A model generated the notes under the pieces. It saw only the letters and a program-made list of their open reading frames with translations, was not told the origin of the DNA and made no database searches. From the NCBI RefSeq assembly GCF_007954275.1, contig NZ_VOLT01000007.1, positions 1 through 64,000 on the forward strand: DNA of 64,000 nt, read 5' to 3'. Source of the DNA: Colwellia demingiae. Its GTDB lineage: Bacteria > Pseudomonadota > Gammaproteobacteria > Enterobacterales > Alteromonadaceae. Positions within the stretch are counted from its first letter, which is position 1, and each line of letters starts with the position of its first letter. The translations under genes were made by a program, and so were the position numbers. This document shows, one piece after another, positions 46,075-55,255 of the stretch.

Positions 46075-47154
46075 GTGCAATTATTAGAAATAGAGTGTTT
46101 AGGTCAAACACTACGGTTAGAAGGTTCAATGGCTGGATGGCAGCAACTATTTTGGGGTGATCAATGTGTCTCCCAGATTAATGCTAATGCCGATAGTGAG
46201 TCATTTTTGCATCAATTTTCTTTGCAAAATGAACAAGGAGAACTACAAGTTGAACTCAAAGGATCATTACAGTGGCAGCCCTTTGACCTGCAGTTTCAGC
46301 TTTTAGTCAATGAGGAGTTGTTACATGAAAACACCCTCAATGAAAAAGACATAGAACAACGTCAAGTCACGCAAGGTGAAAAGCAACCAATAAAGTTTAG
46401 CTTTGTTGGTATGGCTGGTCTTGGCTTAAAACTATTGAAAAGTGCCAAGGTCATTAAAGTTTTATTTGCTGCGGGTAGTTTGGCGGCTTATAGCTGGTTA
46501 TTTTCTATTGAATTTGCTATCGCACTTATCCTCTGTCTGGTCTTTCATGAGTATGGTCATATTAAAGCGATGAAATATTTTGGTTTGAAAACCAAAGGTA
46601 TTTATCTCATTCCCTTTGTTGGTGGTTTAGCACTTAGCGATGACAAAATTAATACTCGCTGGCAAGATATTGTCATTTCCATTATGGGACCCTTTTTCGG
46701 ATTAATACTTTCTATAGCCTGTTTAATTGGCTATTGGCTAACCGATATAGAAATACTCGCCGGTTTAGCGGTATTTAATGCATTGCTCAATTTATTTAAT
46801 ATGCTGCCAGTATTACCGTTAGATGGCGGACATGTCCTTAAAAGTATCGCGTTTTCAATCAACTCTAAAGTGGGTTTAGTCGCATGTGTATTAGGTGCAG
46901 CATTGGGGGTATATATTAGTTATCACTTTGGTTTAGCCTTGCTAGGGTTTTTACTGGCTATTGGTAGTATCGAAATATTCTTTGAATATAAACGCCGACA
47001 TTTAAGTGATTTATTACCGCTAAATCGCTATGCGCAAATCGTATCAGCTCTGTGGTATATCATTACTGTAGGTGGTTTAAGCGCCATTATTTGGTTTGTT
47101 GGTCAAACAGCTAATGATGCCTTGTCATTACCGCTTAAAATACTCGGTAGTTAG
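46075..47154 (+). CDS. Site-2-protease-like M50 metallopeptidase
   Basis: A 359-residue membrane protein. Residues 1-100 are hydrophilic and beta-rich, with no family I recognise. About six membrane helices follow. The zinc site is HEYGH at 158-162 and the third ligand lies in LPVLPLDGGHVLKS (Asp250), as in bacterial M50 proteases that cut within membranes to release regulators. The start is GTG at 46075; the overlapping ATG five bases upstream is out of frame and stops after five codons. Without an anti-sigma factor or other target nearby, the substrate is unknown. Its neighbours are unrelated. Confidence 0.82.
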   Translation: MQLLEIECLGQTLRLEGSMAGWQQLFWGDQCVSQINANADSESFLHQFSLQNEQGELQVELKGSLQWQPFDLQFQLLVNEELLHENTLNEKDIEQRQVTQGEKQPIKFSFVGMAGLGLKLLKSAKVIKVLFAAGSLAAYSWLFSIEFAIALILCLVFHEYGHIKAMKYFGLKTKGIYLIPFVGGLALSDDKINTRWQDIVISIMGPFFGLILSIACLIGYWLTDIEILAGLAVFNALLNLFNMLPVLPLDGGHVLKSIAFSINSKVGLVACVLGAALGVYISYHFGLALLGFLLAIGSIEIFFEYKRRHLSDLLPLNRYAQIVSALWYIITVGGLSAIIWFVGQTANDALSLPLKILGS

Positions 47155-47204
47155 TCTTATTTACAGGAGATATCACTGTGTTGGTGAGTAAATAAGTATT
47201 AATC

Positions 47205-47228
47205 AAAACCAGCTATCCAGCTGGTTTT
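47205..47228. terminator. Bidirectional terminator between the M50 and DoxX genes
   Basis: Perfect 10-bp arms AAAACCAGCT and AGCTGGTTTT with loop ATCC, between two converging genes. Confidence 0.82.
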
Positions 47229-47279
47229 AGTTTCTTTACTTAGTTTCTTAAACTAGGTTCGTAAATTTTTTGATTAACG

Positions 47280-47735
47280 CTATTTACTTAACTTTGTTTT
47301 TAACAAATTATCTAATGAGAGTTTTCCTGCACCAAATAATACGACTTGTAACAGAAGTAAGCCCCATATAACGTGTGAGTAAAGTGCTGCGGGAGCAATC
47401 TCGGTTAAGCTGACAACGGCAACGATATTTACAACAGTTAAACCTAAAGCACCAAATCGACTCGCTAAACCTAGTACCAATAAAACGGGCAAAATTAGTT
47501 CGCCTGCTGTGCCCAAATACGCAGCCAGTTCAAAGGGAATAAACGGCACGCTATATTCTTCTTCAAACAAAAATAAGGTGGAATCCCAATCTCTCAGTTT
47601 TGTTAGACCCGAAGCAAAAAATACCCAAGCGACGTAAAATCTTGCACCTAACAGTGCAAGGGGCTGTAAATAATTTAGCAGTTGACTAACTTGGCTGTAA
47701 GGTTGAATAAGTCGCTGGGTAATTGTTGTCATCAT
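47280..47735 (-). CDS. bufD: DoxX-family membrane protein (last gene of bufferin operon)
   Basis: A 151-residue membrane protein with four helices, the normal DoxX layout (FYVAWVFFASGLTKLRDWDS near the first helix, ELILPVLLVLGLASRFGALG in the middle). DoxX proteins often occur at the end of operons for DUF2282/MNIO peptide systems, where they have been called BufD. A role in redox or metal handling at the inner membrane is assumed for the family but not proven. It is 87 bases after the bufC-like gene. Confidence 0.82.
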   Translation of the reverse strand: MMTTITQRLIQPYSQVSQLLNYLQPLALLGARFYVAWVFFASGLTKLRDWDSTLFLFEEEYSVPFIPFELAAYLGTAGELILPVLLVLGLASRFGALGLTVVNIVAVVSLTEIAPAALYSHVIWGLLLLQVVLFGAGKLSLDNLLKTKLSK

Positions 47736-47822
47736 GTTTTTCCTTTACGGGTAAATTTTTTATTTAAATTGTGGTTTCAATATTCAATTAGGGTTCATTT
47801 AGGGCTTAAATTACTCTGTAAA

Positions 47823-48665
47823 TTAAATTTTTAATCGGCTAATCAGATTTTGTTCCAGTGCTATACCAATCCATTGGGCGAAGTCAAAGTCATGCTCAAG
47901 CTTGTTATTATTGGTCATAATATCTAATGCTTTACCTATACTGACTCCTTGCTTTATTAACGTTAACCAAGCGTATTCACTTACTGATAATTCGCGTATT
48001 TCAGCGTTGAAATAAGGTCTATATATCAGTACTTTTTGTGAGAAATCACCTTGTGCTAATTTATCGAGTGATTGTTTAATAAATCTTTGGTTGAGCTCTT
48101 CCGCAGTATCGGAAACAACACGTTGTTGATGAGATAACCAAAACTCAATCACAGGATAATTAGAGCTCATACCCAATTGGCTCGTCGTTAATTCTATATA
48201 AATTTCATCTATGTCGTGTGTTGCTAATAGTTGTAGACTTGCTTGATCTATTACAGAGTTTTTCGCACGCATGCTCTGTTGTCTAAGTCGGTCTACTTGC
48301 GCAATATCAGCAACAAAAGGGTAGTCAGATAATTGCACTAAACCAGATAGTAGCGTCGGAAAGTTATCTCCCCAAAGTGCCCAGTCGCCATGTTTAGGTG
48401 GTGATAAGATTAATAACTCACGACTTGCATAATTAAATAAACCTTCACCAATTAACGTTAACACCGTAGGAAAACTTATCGCGAGTGCTTGTTGAGCTGT
48501 AACTAATAAATTGTTGCGATATATCGCCATTCCTCTTGGGTCGAATTCATCAATTACGTCATTACCTGCAGAGGGGAATATCGCAGAAATGAGCCTTTGC
48601 TGTTGTTGTGCTACTTGTTCAAATGCAGCTTGGAGTGAGTGTTTTTTTGCGTCGTTGTTATTCAT
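47823..48665 (-). CDS. bufC: DUF2063-domain protein, partner of the MNIO enzyme
   Basis: A 280-residue cytoplasmic protein. The N-terminal third is the DUF2063 region (FDPRGMAIYRNNLLVTAQQA, SFPTVLTLIGEGLFNYASRE), which in MNIO systems serves as the partner that recruits the precursor peptide to the iron enzyme. The C-terminal two thirds are a less conserved alpha/beta domain. The ATG at 48665 overlaps the end of bufB by eight bases; an in-frame TTG at 48683 would add six residues and is less likely. Overlap with bufB implies that the two proteins are made together as a complex. Confidence 0.85.
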   Translation of the reverse strand: MNNNDAKKHSLQAAFEQVAQQQQRLISAIFPSAGNDVIDEFDPRGMAIYRNNLLVTAQQALAISFPTVLTLIGEGLFNYASRELLILSPPKHGDWALWGDNFPTLLSGLVQLSDYPFVADIAQVDRLRQQSMRAKNSVIDQASLQLLATHDIDEIYIELTTSQLGMSSNYPVIEFWLSHQQRVVSDTAEELNQRFIKQSLDKLAQGDFSQKVLIYRPYFNAEIRELSVSEYAWLTLIKQGVSIGKALDIMTNNNKLEHDFDFAQWIGIALEQNLISRLKI

Positions 48666-49599
48666 GTGCAAACTCACTCTCAAGTGTTGTCTCAGGTGTT
48701 ATGATTCTTGATGAAGCATTATCGTCAAAAACCTGCTCTGCTATCGCTCTCGCTTTGTCCGCTTCGGCGATTAATGTTTGCCAGCTAGGCAGATTATTAT
48801 CCCATTCAACTAAGGTTGGGACTTTTCCAAAGCGCTCTAAAGCGCTGCGATATAGTTGCCATCCTTGGCTCGAAACAGCTTGACTATGATCATCAATAAT
48901 GAGTTCACCTTCAGTTACCTCGGTAAAACCTGCAAGATGAATTTCACCGACCATGGTTGTCGGAATTTCAGCTAACCATTGTTGTGCATAATCTAAAGGT
49001 TGTGCCGCATTAATGTTGTTGGCCGTCACAATGATATTGTTTAAATCAACTAATAACTTGCAGCCAGTTAACTCTGCAAGACGGACTAAAAACTCGGTTT
49101 CAGGCATACACGCATGTGAATATTGAATGTAAGCTGATAGGTTTTCTACCAACAGTGAACGACCTAACGATTGTTGAACACGGTCAATATTGTGCGCTAG
49201 CACCATCAAGGTTTGCTCGCTGTAAGCTAGCGGTAATAAATCTCCCGCATGCACTTGTTGACCCTTTAATTGGCTCCAACTAAAACAAACATGATCTGAC
49301 ATTAAAATAGGGTTGCAAGTACTTGCTAACTGCTTAAGCTTTTGTAAATAATGGCTAGGTACACCTTGTGCTGAACCTAAGCCCATTGCCGTTGAATGCA
49401 AACTGATAGCGTATTTTTCACTGGCTTGAGCTAATACACTTTGTGTCGCGCCGCCTTGTGCAAAAAAATTTTCTGAATGTACTTCGACAAAATCGATATT
49501 TGATGGAGTTGTTAACGCCTCAGTAAAGTGTTGGTGTCTTAATCCAACACCAATAAGTACGTCAGACTTCAATTTTTCATCTGCTCTTTGTAATGACAT
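48658..49599 (-). CDS. bufB: DUF692 multinuclear non-heme iron oxidase (MNIO), BufB type
   Basis: A 313-residue TIM-barrel enzyme. Residues in metal-ligand positions of the family are visible: GVGLRHQHF, FVEVHSENFF, SLHST, MSDHVCFSW, LVENLS, LVDLNN, GEIHLAG and DDHSQ. Characterised MNIO enzymes use two or three iron atoms and oxygen to modify cysteines in precursor peptides; in bufferin systems they make thiooxazoles that bind copper. The small cysteine peptide encoded 39 bases upstream is the evident substrate, and the DUF2063 protein encoded next is its partner. Enzyme type is well supported; exact product is inferred. Confidence 0.92.
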   Translation of the reverse strand: MSLQRADEKLKSDVLIGVGLRHQHFTEALTTPSNIDFVEVHSENFFAQGGATQSVLAQASEKYAISLHSTAMGLGSAQGVPSHYLQKLKQLASTCNPILMSDHVCFSWSQLKGQQVHAGDLLPLAYSEQTLMVLAHNIDRVQQSLGRSLLVENLSAYIQYSHACMPETEFLVRLAELTGCKLLVDLNNIIVTANNINAAQPLDYAQQWLAEIPTTMVGEIHLAGFTEVTEGELIIDDHSQAVSSQGWQLYRSALERFGKVPTLVEWDNNLPSWQTLIAEADKARAIAEQVFDDNASSRIITPETTLESEFAHE

Positions 49600-49638
49600 T
49601 AATTCAACTCCATGGATACCAAGTTCAATAACGACTAG

Positions 49639-49923
49639 TTACTTTGCTTTATCTTCTGCAAATTTTTTCTTTGCTGCTGCTTTTAAAAGGCCGCCAATAT
49701 CTTCACAAGTGCCTTTAGCCACAAGTTTCCACTCACCTGGATCATTATCTAATGATGATTGTCCTGCACATGAATGTGTTCCTGCTAAGTTAGCACAATC
49801 ATTTTGACCAGCCATCGCTACGCCATAACACTTCTCTTTACTCGCCGCTTGTGCTGGCGCAGTAACTACAGTAGAAAGGGCGACAACCAGTGCTGCACTA
49901 GCAAGTAATTTTTTGTTATTCAT
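49639..49923 (-). CDS. bufA1: Bufferin-type precursor peptide (DUF2282 family)
   Basis: A 94-residue exported peptide. A Sec signal peptide (LLASAALVVALSTVVTAPAQA) is cut near Ala27. The core has four cysteines, Cys32 (KCYGVAMAG), Cys43 (NDCANL), Cys52 (HSCAGQ) and Cys73 (KGTCEDIGG), in the spacing of DUF2282 bufferins. In studied members the MNIO enzyme changes core cysteines in the cytoplasm before export, giving a periplasmic copper-binding peptide. The tail is lysine and alanine rich and longer than in many relatives. It is preceded by a thioredoxin gene ten bases upstream and followed by bufB. Confidence 0.9.
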   Translation of the reverse strand: MNNKKLLASAALVVALSTVVTAPAQAASKEKCYGVAMAGQNDCANLAGTHSCAGQSSLDNDPGEWKLVAKGTCEDIGGLLKAAAKKKFAEDKAK

Positions 49924-49933
49924 AATAAAGCCT

Positions 49934-50314
49934 CTATTTAATTGTATTGTGGTTAAGCTGCTCGCTTAACCAATGGTTTATTTCTTCAATGTTTACGCCA
50001 CCTATCAAGCGAGATTTAGTACCAGAACGGCCTAATAACACTAAGGATGGAACGCCTGTCACTTCAAGTTGTTTTGCTAACTGTGTTTGCTCATCAACAT
50101 CAATTTTGATCACGTTTAGCTGGTCTACATAATGTTCTGATACATCGACCATGATAGGCGCCATGCTTTTACAGGGTGCGCACCATGAAGTACTAAAATA
50201 AATAAGTACCCATGATTTTTCATGCTCGCACCAGTTAAGACCTTGCAGGTTTAGTTCTTCTTTCATTGGCAAAGGTCTAACTCGGGCAAACTTTGTAAGC
50301 AAATTATTCAGCAT
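49934..50314 (-). CDS. Thioredoxin-family protein
   Basis: A 126-residue protein with a standard thioredoxin fold: STSWCAPCKSMAPIM holds the redox pair Cys45/Cys48, followed by KIDVDEQTQLAKQLEVTGVPSL with the cis-proline. There is no signal peptide, so it should be cytoplasmic. The N-terminal 25 residues are extra compared with E. coli TrxA. Its ATG lies 11 bases inside the end of the YHS-domain gene and its stop is ten bases before the bufferin precursor, so it belongs to the same operon. It might keep the precursor cysteines reduced before modification (inference). Confidence 0.88.
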   Translation of the reverse strand: MLNNLLTKFARVRPLPMKEELNLQGLNWCEHEKSWVLIYFSTSWCAPCKSMAPIMVDVSEHYVDQLNVIKIDVDEQTQLAKQLEVTGVPSLVLLGRSGTKSRLIGGVNIEEINHWLSEQLNHNTIK

Positions 50315-50783
50315 CTAACTGCGCAATAGATACACCTTGAATACCAGACCAAGTTCTATCTGCAGTAGCGATGTAACCAGGAATATCAGTTGACCATTTT
50401 TTCTGAACTGCTTTGTTCAGGTTCAAATACAATTTACCATCAACAATTTTCCAAGCTGTAGGGTCAGTATCTAATTTTTTATTTAACGCTACGCCCATCG
50501 CGCAAAAGCCGCCAAATTGTGGTGCGAATTGTTCTGGGTTTTGTTTGAACTGATCACGATTTGCTTCACTGCTAAACTGATAAATAGCGGTCTTATAAGT
50601 CGCAGTGTATTTTTGGTTACCTTTAGTTGCTTTACTGTCGGTGAAATATGAAACAGCATCATAACCATGAATAGCAAGGTCATTTTCATTGCTATTAACA
50701 TCAATTTGGGCAGCAAAACTCACACTGCTGATAGCTAGCGTTGCGACGATGGCGACAGATTTAATTAGAGTAGAGATATTCAT
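50304..50783 (-). CDS. Exported YHS-domain protein
   Basis: A 159-residue protein with a signal peptide ending SVSFA-A. The mature part is a YHS domain of the kind HGYDAVSYFTDSKATKGN ... FSSEANRDQFKQNPEQFAPQFGGFCAMG, followed by the family's DGKLYLNLNKAVQKKW and a short tail. YHS domains are found in copper and other heavy-metal proteins, and the FCAMGV cysteine/methionine is a candidate ligand. It is the first gene of the bufferin operon, 185 bp from the divergent AraC gene. A periplasmic metal-binding role in copper handling is likely, by context. Confidence 0.85.
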   Translation of the reverse strand: MNISTLIKSVAIVATLAISSVSFAAQIDVNSNENDLAIHGYDAVSYFTDSKATKGNQKYTATYKTAIYQFSSEANRDQFKQNPEQFAPQFGGFCAMGVALNKKLDTDPTAWKIVDGKLYLNLNKAVQKKWSTDIPGYIATADRTWSGIQGVSIAQLDAE

Positions 50784-50968
50784 TAAAGGCTCCTTGGAGG
50801 CTAAGTGGTAAAAGTATGCAACGTTTTGTTGTACATAAATTATGGTGTATAGACATAAGTGGTGTAATATTTACAGCGCTTCGTCATGTGGTTACTTTAA
50901 CAAGCCGTTTGTGAGCGAATGCCGCTATGAGTCTCGAACTTGAAACCAATCGTCTAAAAGAGTTGTTT

Positions 50969-51796
50969 ATGGATCAATTAAGTCAAATTTTAGAAAACCT
51001 TTCTTTTAATGCTGATGTTTTTTTCAGTGGTAACTTGTGTGGTATTCAAAGCTTAGGCGGGGCTGATAGTAAAAAAGGTCATTTGCATTTATTAAAATCA
51101 GGCGTATTAACCATTGTGTGTGAAGAAGGGCATAAAGTTACCCTAGATAAGCCATCTGTTATTTTCATGCCTGGTCCAAGTAAACATCAAGTTATTGCCA
51201 GTGAATCAGATGATGCTGAGTTAGTTTGTGTCGATGTCGATTTTCATTCGGGCAGTGGGGCTGCATTGGTAAATGCATTACCAAAATTTATTTGTTTGAA
51301 CATTGAACAGCATGATCCTGTTGGAAGAACTGCACACTGGTTGTTTGAAGAAGCGTTTAACAAACAAGCTGGTCAACAGATGATCGTGAATAAGCTCGGT
51401 GATATTTTCTTGATACAAATACTGCGACATGTCATCAAGGAAGGCATCGTTATTCAGGGAATGTTAGCGGGTATGGCGCATCCTCAATTATCAACATTAA
51501 TGTCAGCGTTGCATAAACGGCCGCAAGAACAGTGGACCGTTGAGTTAATGGCTGAAACAGCCTTAATGTCCCGAGCTAAGTTTGCCGCTTTATTTAAAGA
51601 CACCATAGGCCAAGCGCCCAGTGACTATTTAACAGACTTACGTATTGCTATCGCGCAAGGCTTATTGAAAAAAGATAAACCCGTTAGCTTTGTTGCTAAC
51701 GAAGTGGGTTATGAACATGGCTCTGCATTGGCCAGAGTGTTCAGGAAAAAAACGGGATTATCACCAAAAGAATGGTTAATGAAATTTAGGAAATAA
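50969..51796 (+). CDS. AraC-family transcriptional regulator (cupin-type sensor)
   Basis: A 275-residue regulator. The N-terminal half is a small cupin-like sensor (cupin_6 type, LHLLKSGVLTIVCEEGHKVT, VIFMPGPSKHQV). The C-terminal 100 residues form two helix-turn-helix units (LMAETALMSRAKFAALFKDT, FVANEVGYEHGSALARVFRK) ending in the KTGLSPKEW signature. The ATG at 50927 would add 14 residues; I prefer 50969 because MDQLSQILENL is the usual opening of this group and an AAAGAG site precedes it. It is divergent from the YHS-Trx-buf operon, and so its likely controller. Its stop codon TAA is also the left target duplication of a 52-bp mobile element. Confidence 0.88.
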   Translation: MDQLSQILENLSFNADVFFSGNLCGIQSLGGADSKKGHLHLLKSGVLTIVCEEGHKVTLDKPSVIFMPGPSKHQVIASESDDAELVCVDVDFHSGSGAALVNALPKFICLNIEQHDPVGRTAHWLFEEAFNKQAGQQMIVNKLGDIFLIQILRHVIKEGIVIQGMLAGMAHPQLSTLMSALHKRPQEQWTVELMAETALMSRAKFAALFKDTIGQAPSDYLTDLRIAIAQGLLKKDKPVSFVANEVGYEHGSALARVFRKKTGLSPKEWLMKFRK

Positions 51797-51848
51797 TATC
51801 AATCGAATTAATTCTCGCTAAGTGATCAATAAATTAATCTGATTGGTA
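51797..51848 (-). mobile_element. Minimal MITE-like element, copy D (52 bp)
   Basis: Inverted ends TATCAATCGAATTAATT and AATTAATCTGATTGGTA, flanked by TAA at 51794-51796 (the AraC stop codon) and 51849-51851. Reverse-complemented, CACTTAGCGAGAATTAA matches CACTCAGCGAGAATTAA of copy A, so it looks like a family member that has lost nearly all of its interior. Confidence 0.75.
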
Positions 51849-51885
51849 TAACAGTAACAAATAGCCTTGTTGTATAAAGAAAGGA

Positions 51886-52755
51886 CTACAACAAGTGTTC
51901 CGCCAAGTAGTCTACTAATAGTCTTATTTTTGGCGACAAGTGACGATTCTGTGGATAAATTGCCCATATGCCTTCATCTGGTGCGCGATAATTATCTAAT
52001 AAGGTGACCAGTTCACCACTTTGTAAGTGCTGTTTAATATAATAATCGGGTAGTTGTACTATACCTAGCCCTTTCAATGCCGCATCAGTCAAACTATAAC
52101 CGCTGTTGTATCGTAACCGTCCCGTGATGCGAACGCTCTTTTCTTTGTCAGACTCTCTAAAGTGCCAATAATCGTTTGTTCCCAATAAACAGCTGTGTTT
52201 ATTAAGTTCTGAAATAGAGTGAGGTATGCCATGTTTTTGTAAATAAAGGGGCGATGCACAAACAAAGTTTGAGCGTTCACCTAATTTTTTTGCCATCATT
52301 GAAGAGTCACTTAAATTGCCTAGTCGAATAGCCAAATCATAACCATCTTCAACTAAATCAACTCTCTGATTACTTAAGTAAGCCGATACTTCAACATCGC
52401 TATATTGTTTTAGGAAATCATTCACCAGCGGTAATATCTGCTTTTCGCCATAGGTAACAGGGGCTGTCAGCTTAATTTTACCTTGAGGTTTCGATTGTAA
52501 ATTTGTAATTGCACGTTCAGCAGCGTCAAGTCCATCAAGTACACTGCGACAGTGTTGATAAAAAATTCTTCCTTCTTCAGTTAATGAAACCTTGCGTGTA
52601 GTGCGATAAAATAATTTGATATTTAAGCGTTTTTCTAACGCACTTATTTGCCGACTGACTTGGGCTGTCGATATAGCCATTTTTTTTGAGGCAAGAGTAA
52701 AACTCTCATTTTCAGCAACGTAAACAAACTCGCTAATACCTTCCCACTGCATCAT
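51886..52755 (-). CDS. LysR-family transcriptional regulator (divergent to frmA)
   Basis: A 289-residue regulator: winged helix at 1-60 (FVYVAENESFTLASKKMAIS, TAQVSRQISALEKRLN), linker, and effector domain with KLTAPVTYGEKQILPLV. This type is regularly found divergent from frmA-fghA in marine gammaproteobacteria, where it is taken to control formaldehyde detoxification. Two adjacent ATG codons start it (52755 and 52752). The 150-bp gap to frmA has a TATAAT box at 52817-52822 with TTATCA 16 bases before it, possibly the frmA promoter. Confidence 0.9.
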   Translation of the reverse strand: MMQWEGISEFVYVAENESFTLASKKMAISTAQVSRQISALEKRLNIKLFYRTTRKVSLTEEGRIFYQHCRSVLDGLDAAERAITNLQSKPQGKIKLTAPVTYGEKQILPLVNDFLKQYSDVEVSAYLSNQRVDLVEDGYDLAIRLGNLSDSSMMAKKLGERSNFVCASPLYLQKHGIPHSISELNKHSCLLGTNDYWHFRESDKEKSVRITGRLRYNSGYSLTDAALKGLGIVQLPDYYIKQHLQSGELVTLLDNYRAPDEGIWAIYPQNRHLSPKIRLLVDYLAEHLL

Positions 52756-52884
52756 TGTTACCTATATGTAAAAGTAATTTACCAAAACGTCATATTATCA
52801 TTGTTTCAGAAATAGATATAATGTTGCTTACAGAAACAAATACGATGTGCTGAAGTGAAGCTATAATTGAGCTTTAAAGCCTAA

Positions 52885-54036
<1,152 letters not shown>

Positions 54037-54098
54037 TAGTTTTACGTTGTCCCTCTCTTAGTAATAAACAGAGAGGGGTCGCGTCTTGAGGTTTTACC

Positions 54099-54950
54099 AT
54101 GACAACTAGCCATGTAATTGAAAACGTAAGTGTAAACAAAAGTTTTGGTGGATGGCATAAGCAATATAGCCATCAATCTACAACGTTAAATTGTACGATG
54201 AAATTTGCTATCTACTTACCACCCAAAATCGCAAGCGGAGAAAAGGTACCTGTACTGTATTGGCTTTCTGGCCTGACATGTACTGATGAAAACTTTATGC
54301 AGAAATCAGGGGTACAGCGCATTGCTGCTGAACTTGGTATTGCTATTGTTGCGCCTGATACCAGTCCGCGTGGTGAAGGGGTAGCTAATGATGATGGTTA
54401 TGATTTGGGGCAGGGCGCAGGCTTTTATGTTAATGCAACCCAAGCACCTTGGAATCGCCATTACCAGATGTATGATTATGTGGTGAATGAACTGCCGCAG
54501 TTAATTGAATCGACGTTTCCTGTCTCAGATAAACGAGCGATTTCCGGGCACTCTATGGGCGGACATGGGGCACTGACCATTGCCATGCTCAACCCTGAAC
54601 GTTATAGCTCAATGTCGGCGTTTAGTCCTATTTGTAATCCAATAAACGCTCCTTGGGGTAAAAAAGCTTTCAGCACTTACCTTGGTAAAGATAAAGCCAA
54701 TTGGCTTAATCACGATGCCAGTGAGTTAATGCGTCGAGCAACACAGTTTATTCCGGCTAAAGTTGACCAGGGAGGGGCTGATGATTTTCTCACTGAGCAG
54801 TTACAACCCGAAACCTTAGAAGCCGCTGCACAAGCCAATGATTATCCATTAGAGCTTTGCATTCATGAAGGTTATGATCATAGTTACTATTTTATTTCAT
54901 CATTCATTGAAGAACACCTGCGCTTTCATGCAGAGCACTTGAACAAGTAA
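54099..54950 (+). CDS. fghA: S-formylglutathione hydrolase
   Basis: A 283-residue serine esterase of the esterase D type that splits S-formylglutathione into glutathione and formate. The nucleophile is in [26 protein letters not shown] forms the oxyanion region; the aspartate and histidine lie near QGGADDFL and [10 protein letters not shown]. Length is standard. It is in one operon with frmA and uses its product, so the pair completes glutathione-dependent formaldehyde oxidation in the cytoplasm. Confidence 0.97.
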   Translation: MTTSHVIENVSVNKSFGGWHKQYSHQSTTLNCTMKFAIYLPPKIASGEKVPVLYWLSGLTCTDENFMQKSGVQRIAAELGIAIVAPDTSPRGEGVANDDGYDLGQGAGFYVNATQAPWNRHYQMYDYVVNELPQLIESTFPVSDKRAISGHSMGGHGALTIAMLNPERYSSMSAFSPICNPINAPWGKKAFSTYLGKDKANWLNHDASELMRRATQFIPAKVDQGGADDFLTEQLQPETLEAAAQANDYPLELCIHEGYDHSYYFISSFIEEHLRFHAEHLNK

Positions 54951-55255
54951 TTATTGTCTAGCAATAGTAATAAAAAAGTACCTTTCCTGCTCAAGCATTG
55001 AAGGTACTTTCGTTAATATTGTAAGTGATATGATTATTGAAAAGGGTATAAGCGCATACCTAAATGTAAAATTATTGCTTTAAAATGTGTCATTTATTTT
55101 ATTCAAAGCAATAGACTTTAGTCTAACTTGCTCTGTTTCACTCTTTTTTTGTCTATTAAAACAACAATATTTTAACTTTTACTCTTGTTACTCTCAAATG
55201 ATGACGTTAAAATACTTAACATAATAATAACAAATCAAGAGTATAGGAATGAAGT
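54951..55255. other. Intergenic region between fghA and the GGDEF gene
   Basis: It holds the fghA terminator hairpin (54975-55010) and, in the AT-rich remainder, presumably the GGDEF gene promoter. Nothing else recognised. Confidence 0.45.
54975..55010 (+). terminator. Terminator-like hairpin after fghA
   Basis: Arms AAAGTACCTT and AAGGTACTTT are fully complementary around a 16-base spacer. The T-run is the last three bases of the stem only, so strength is modest. Confidence 0.6.
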
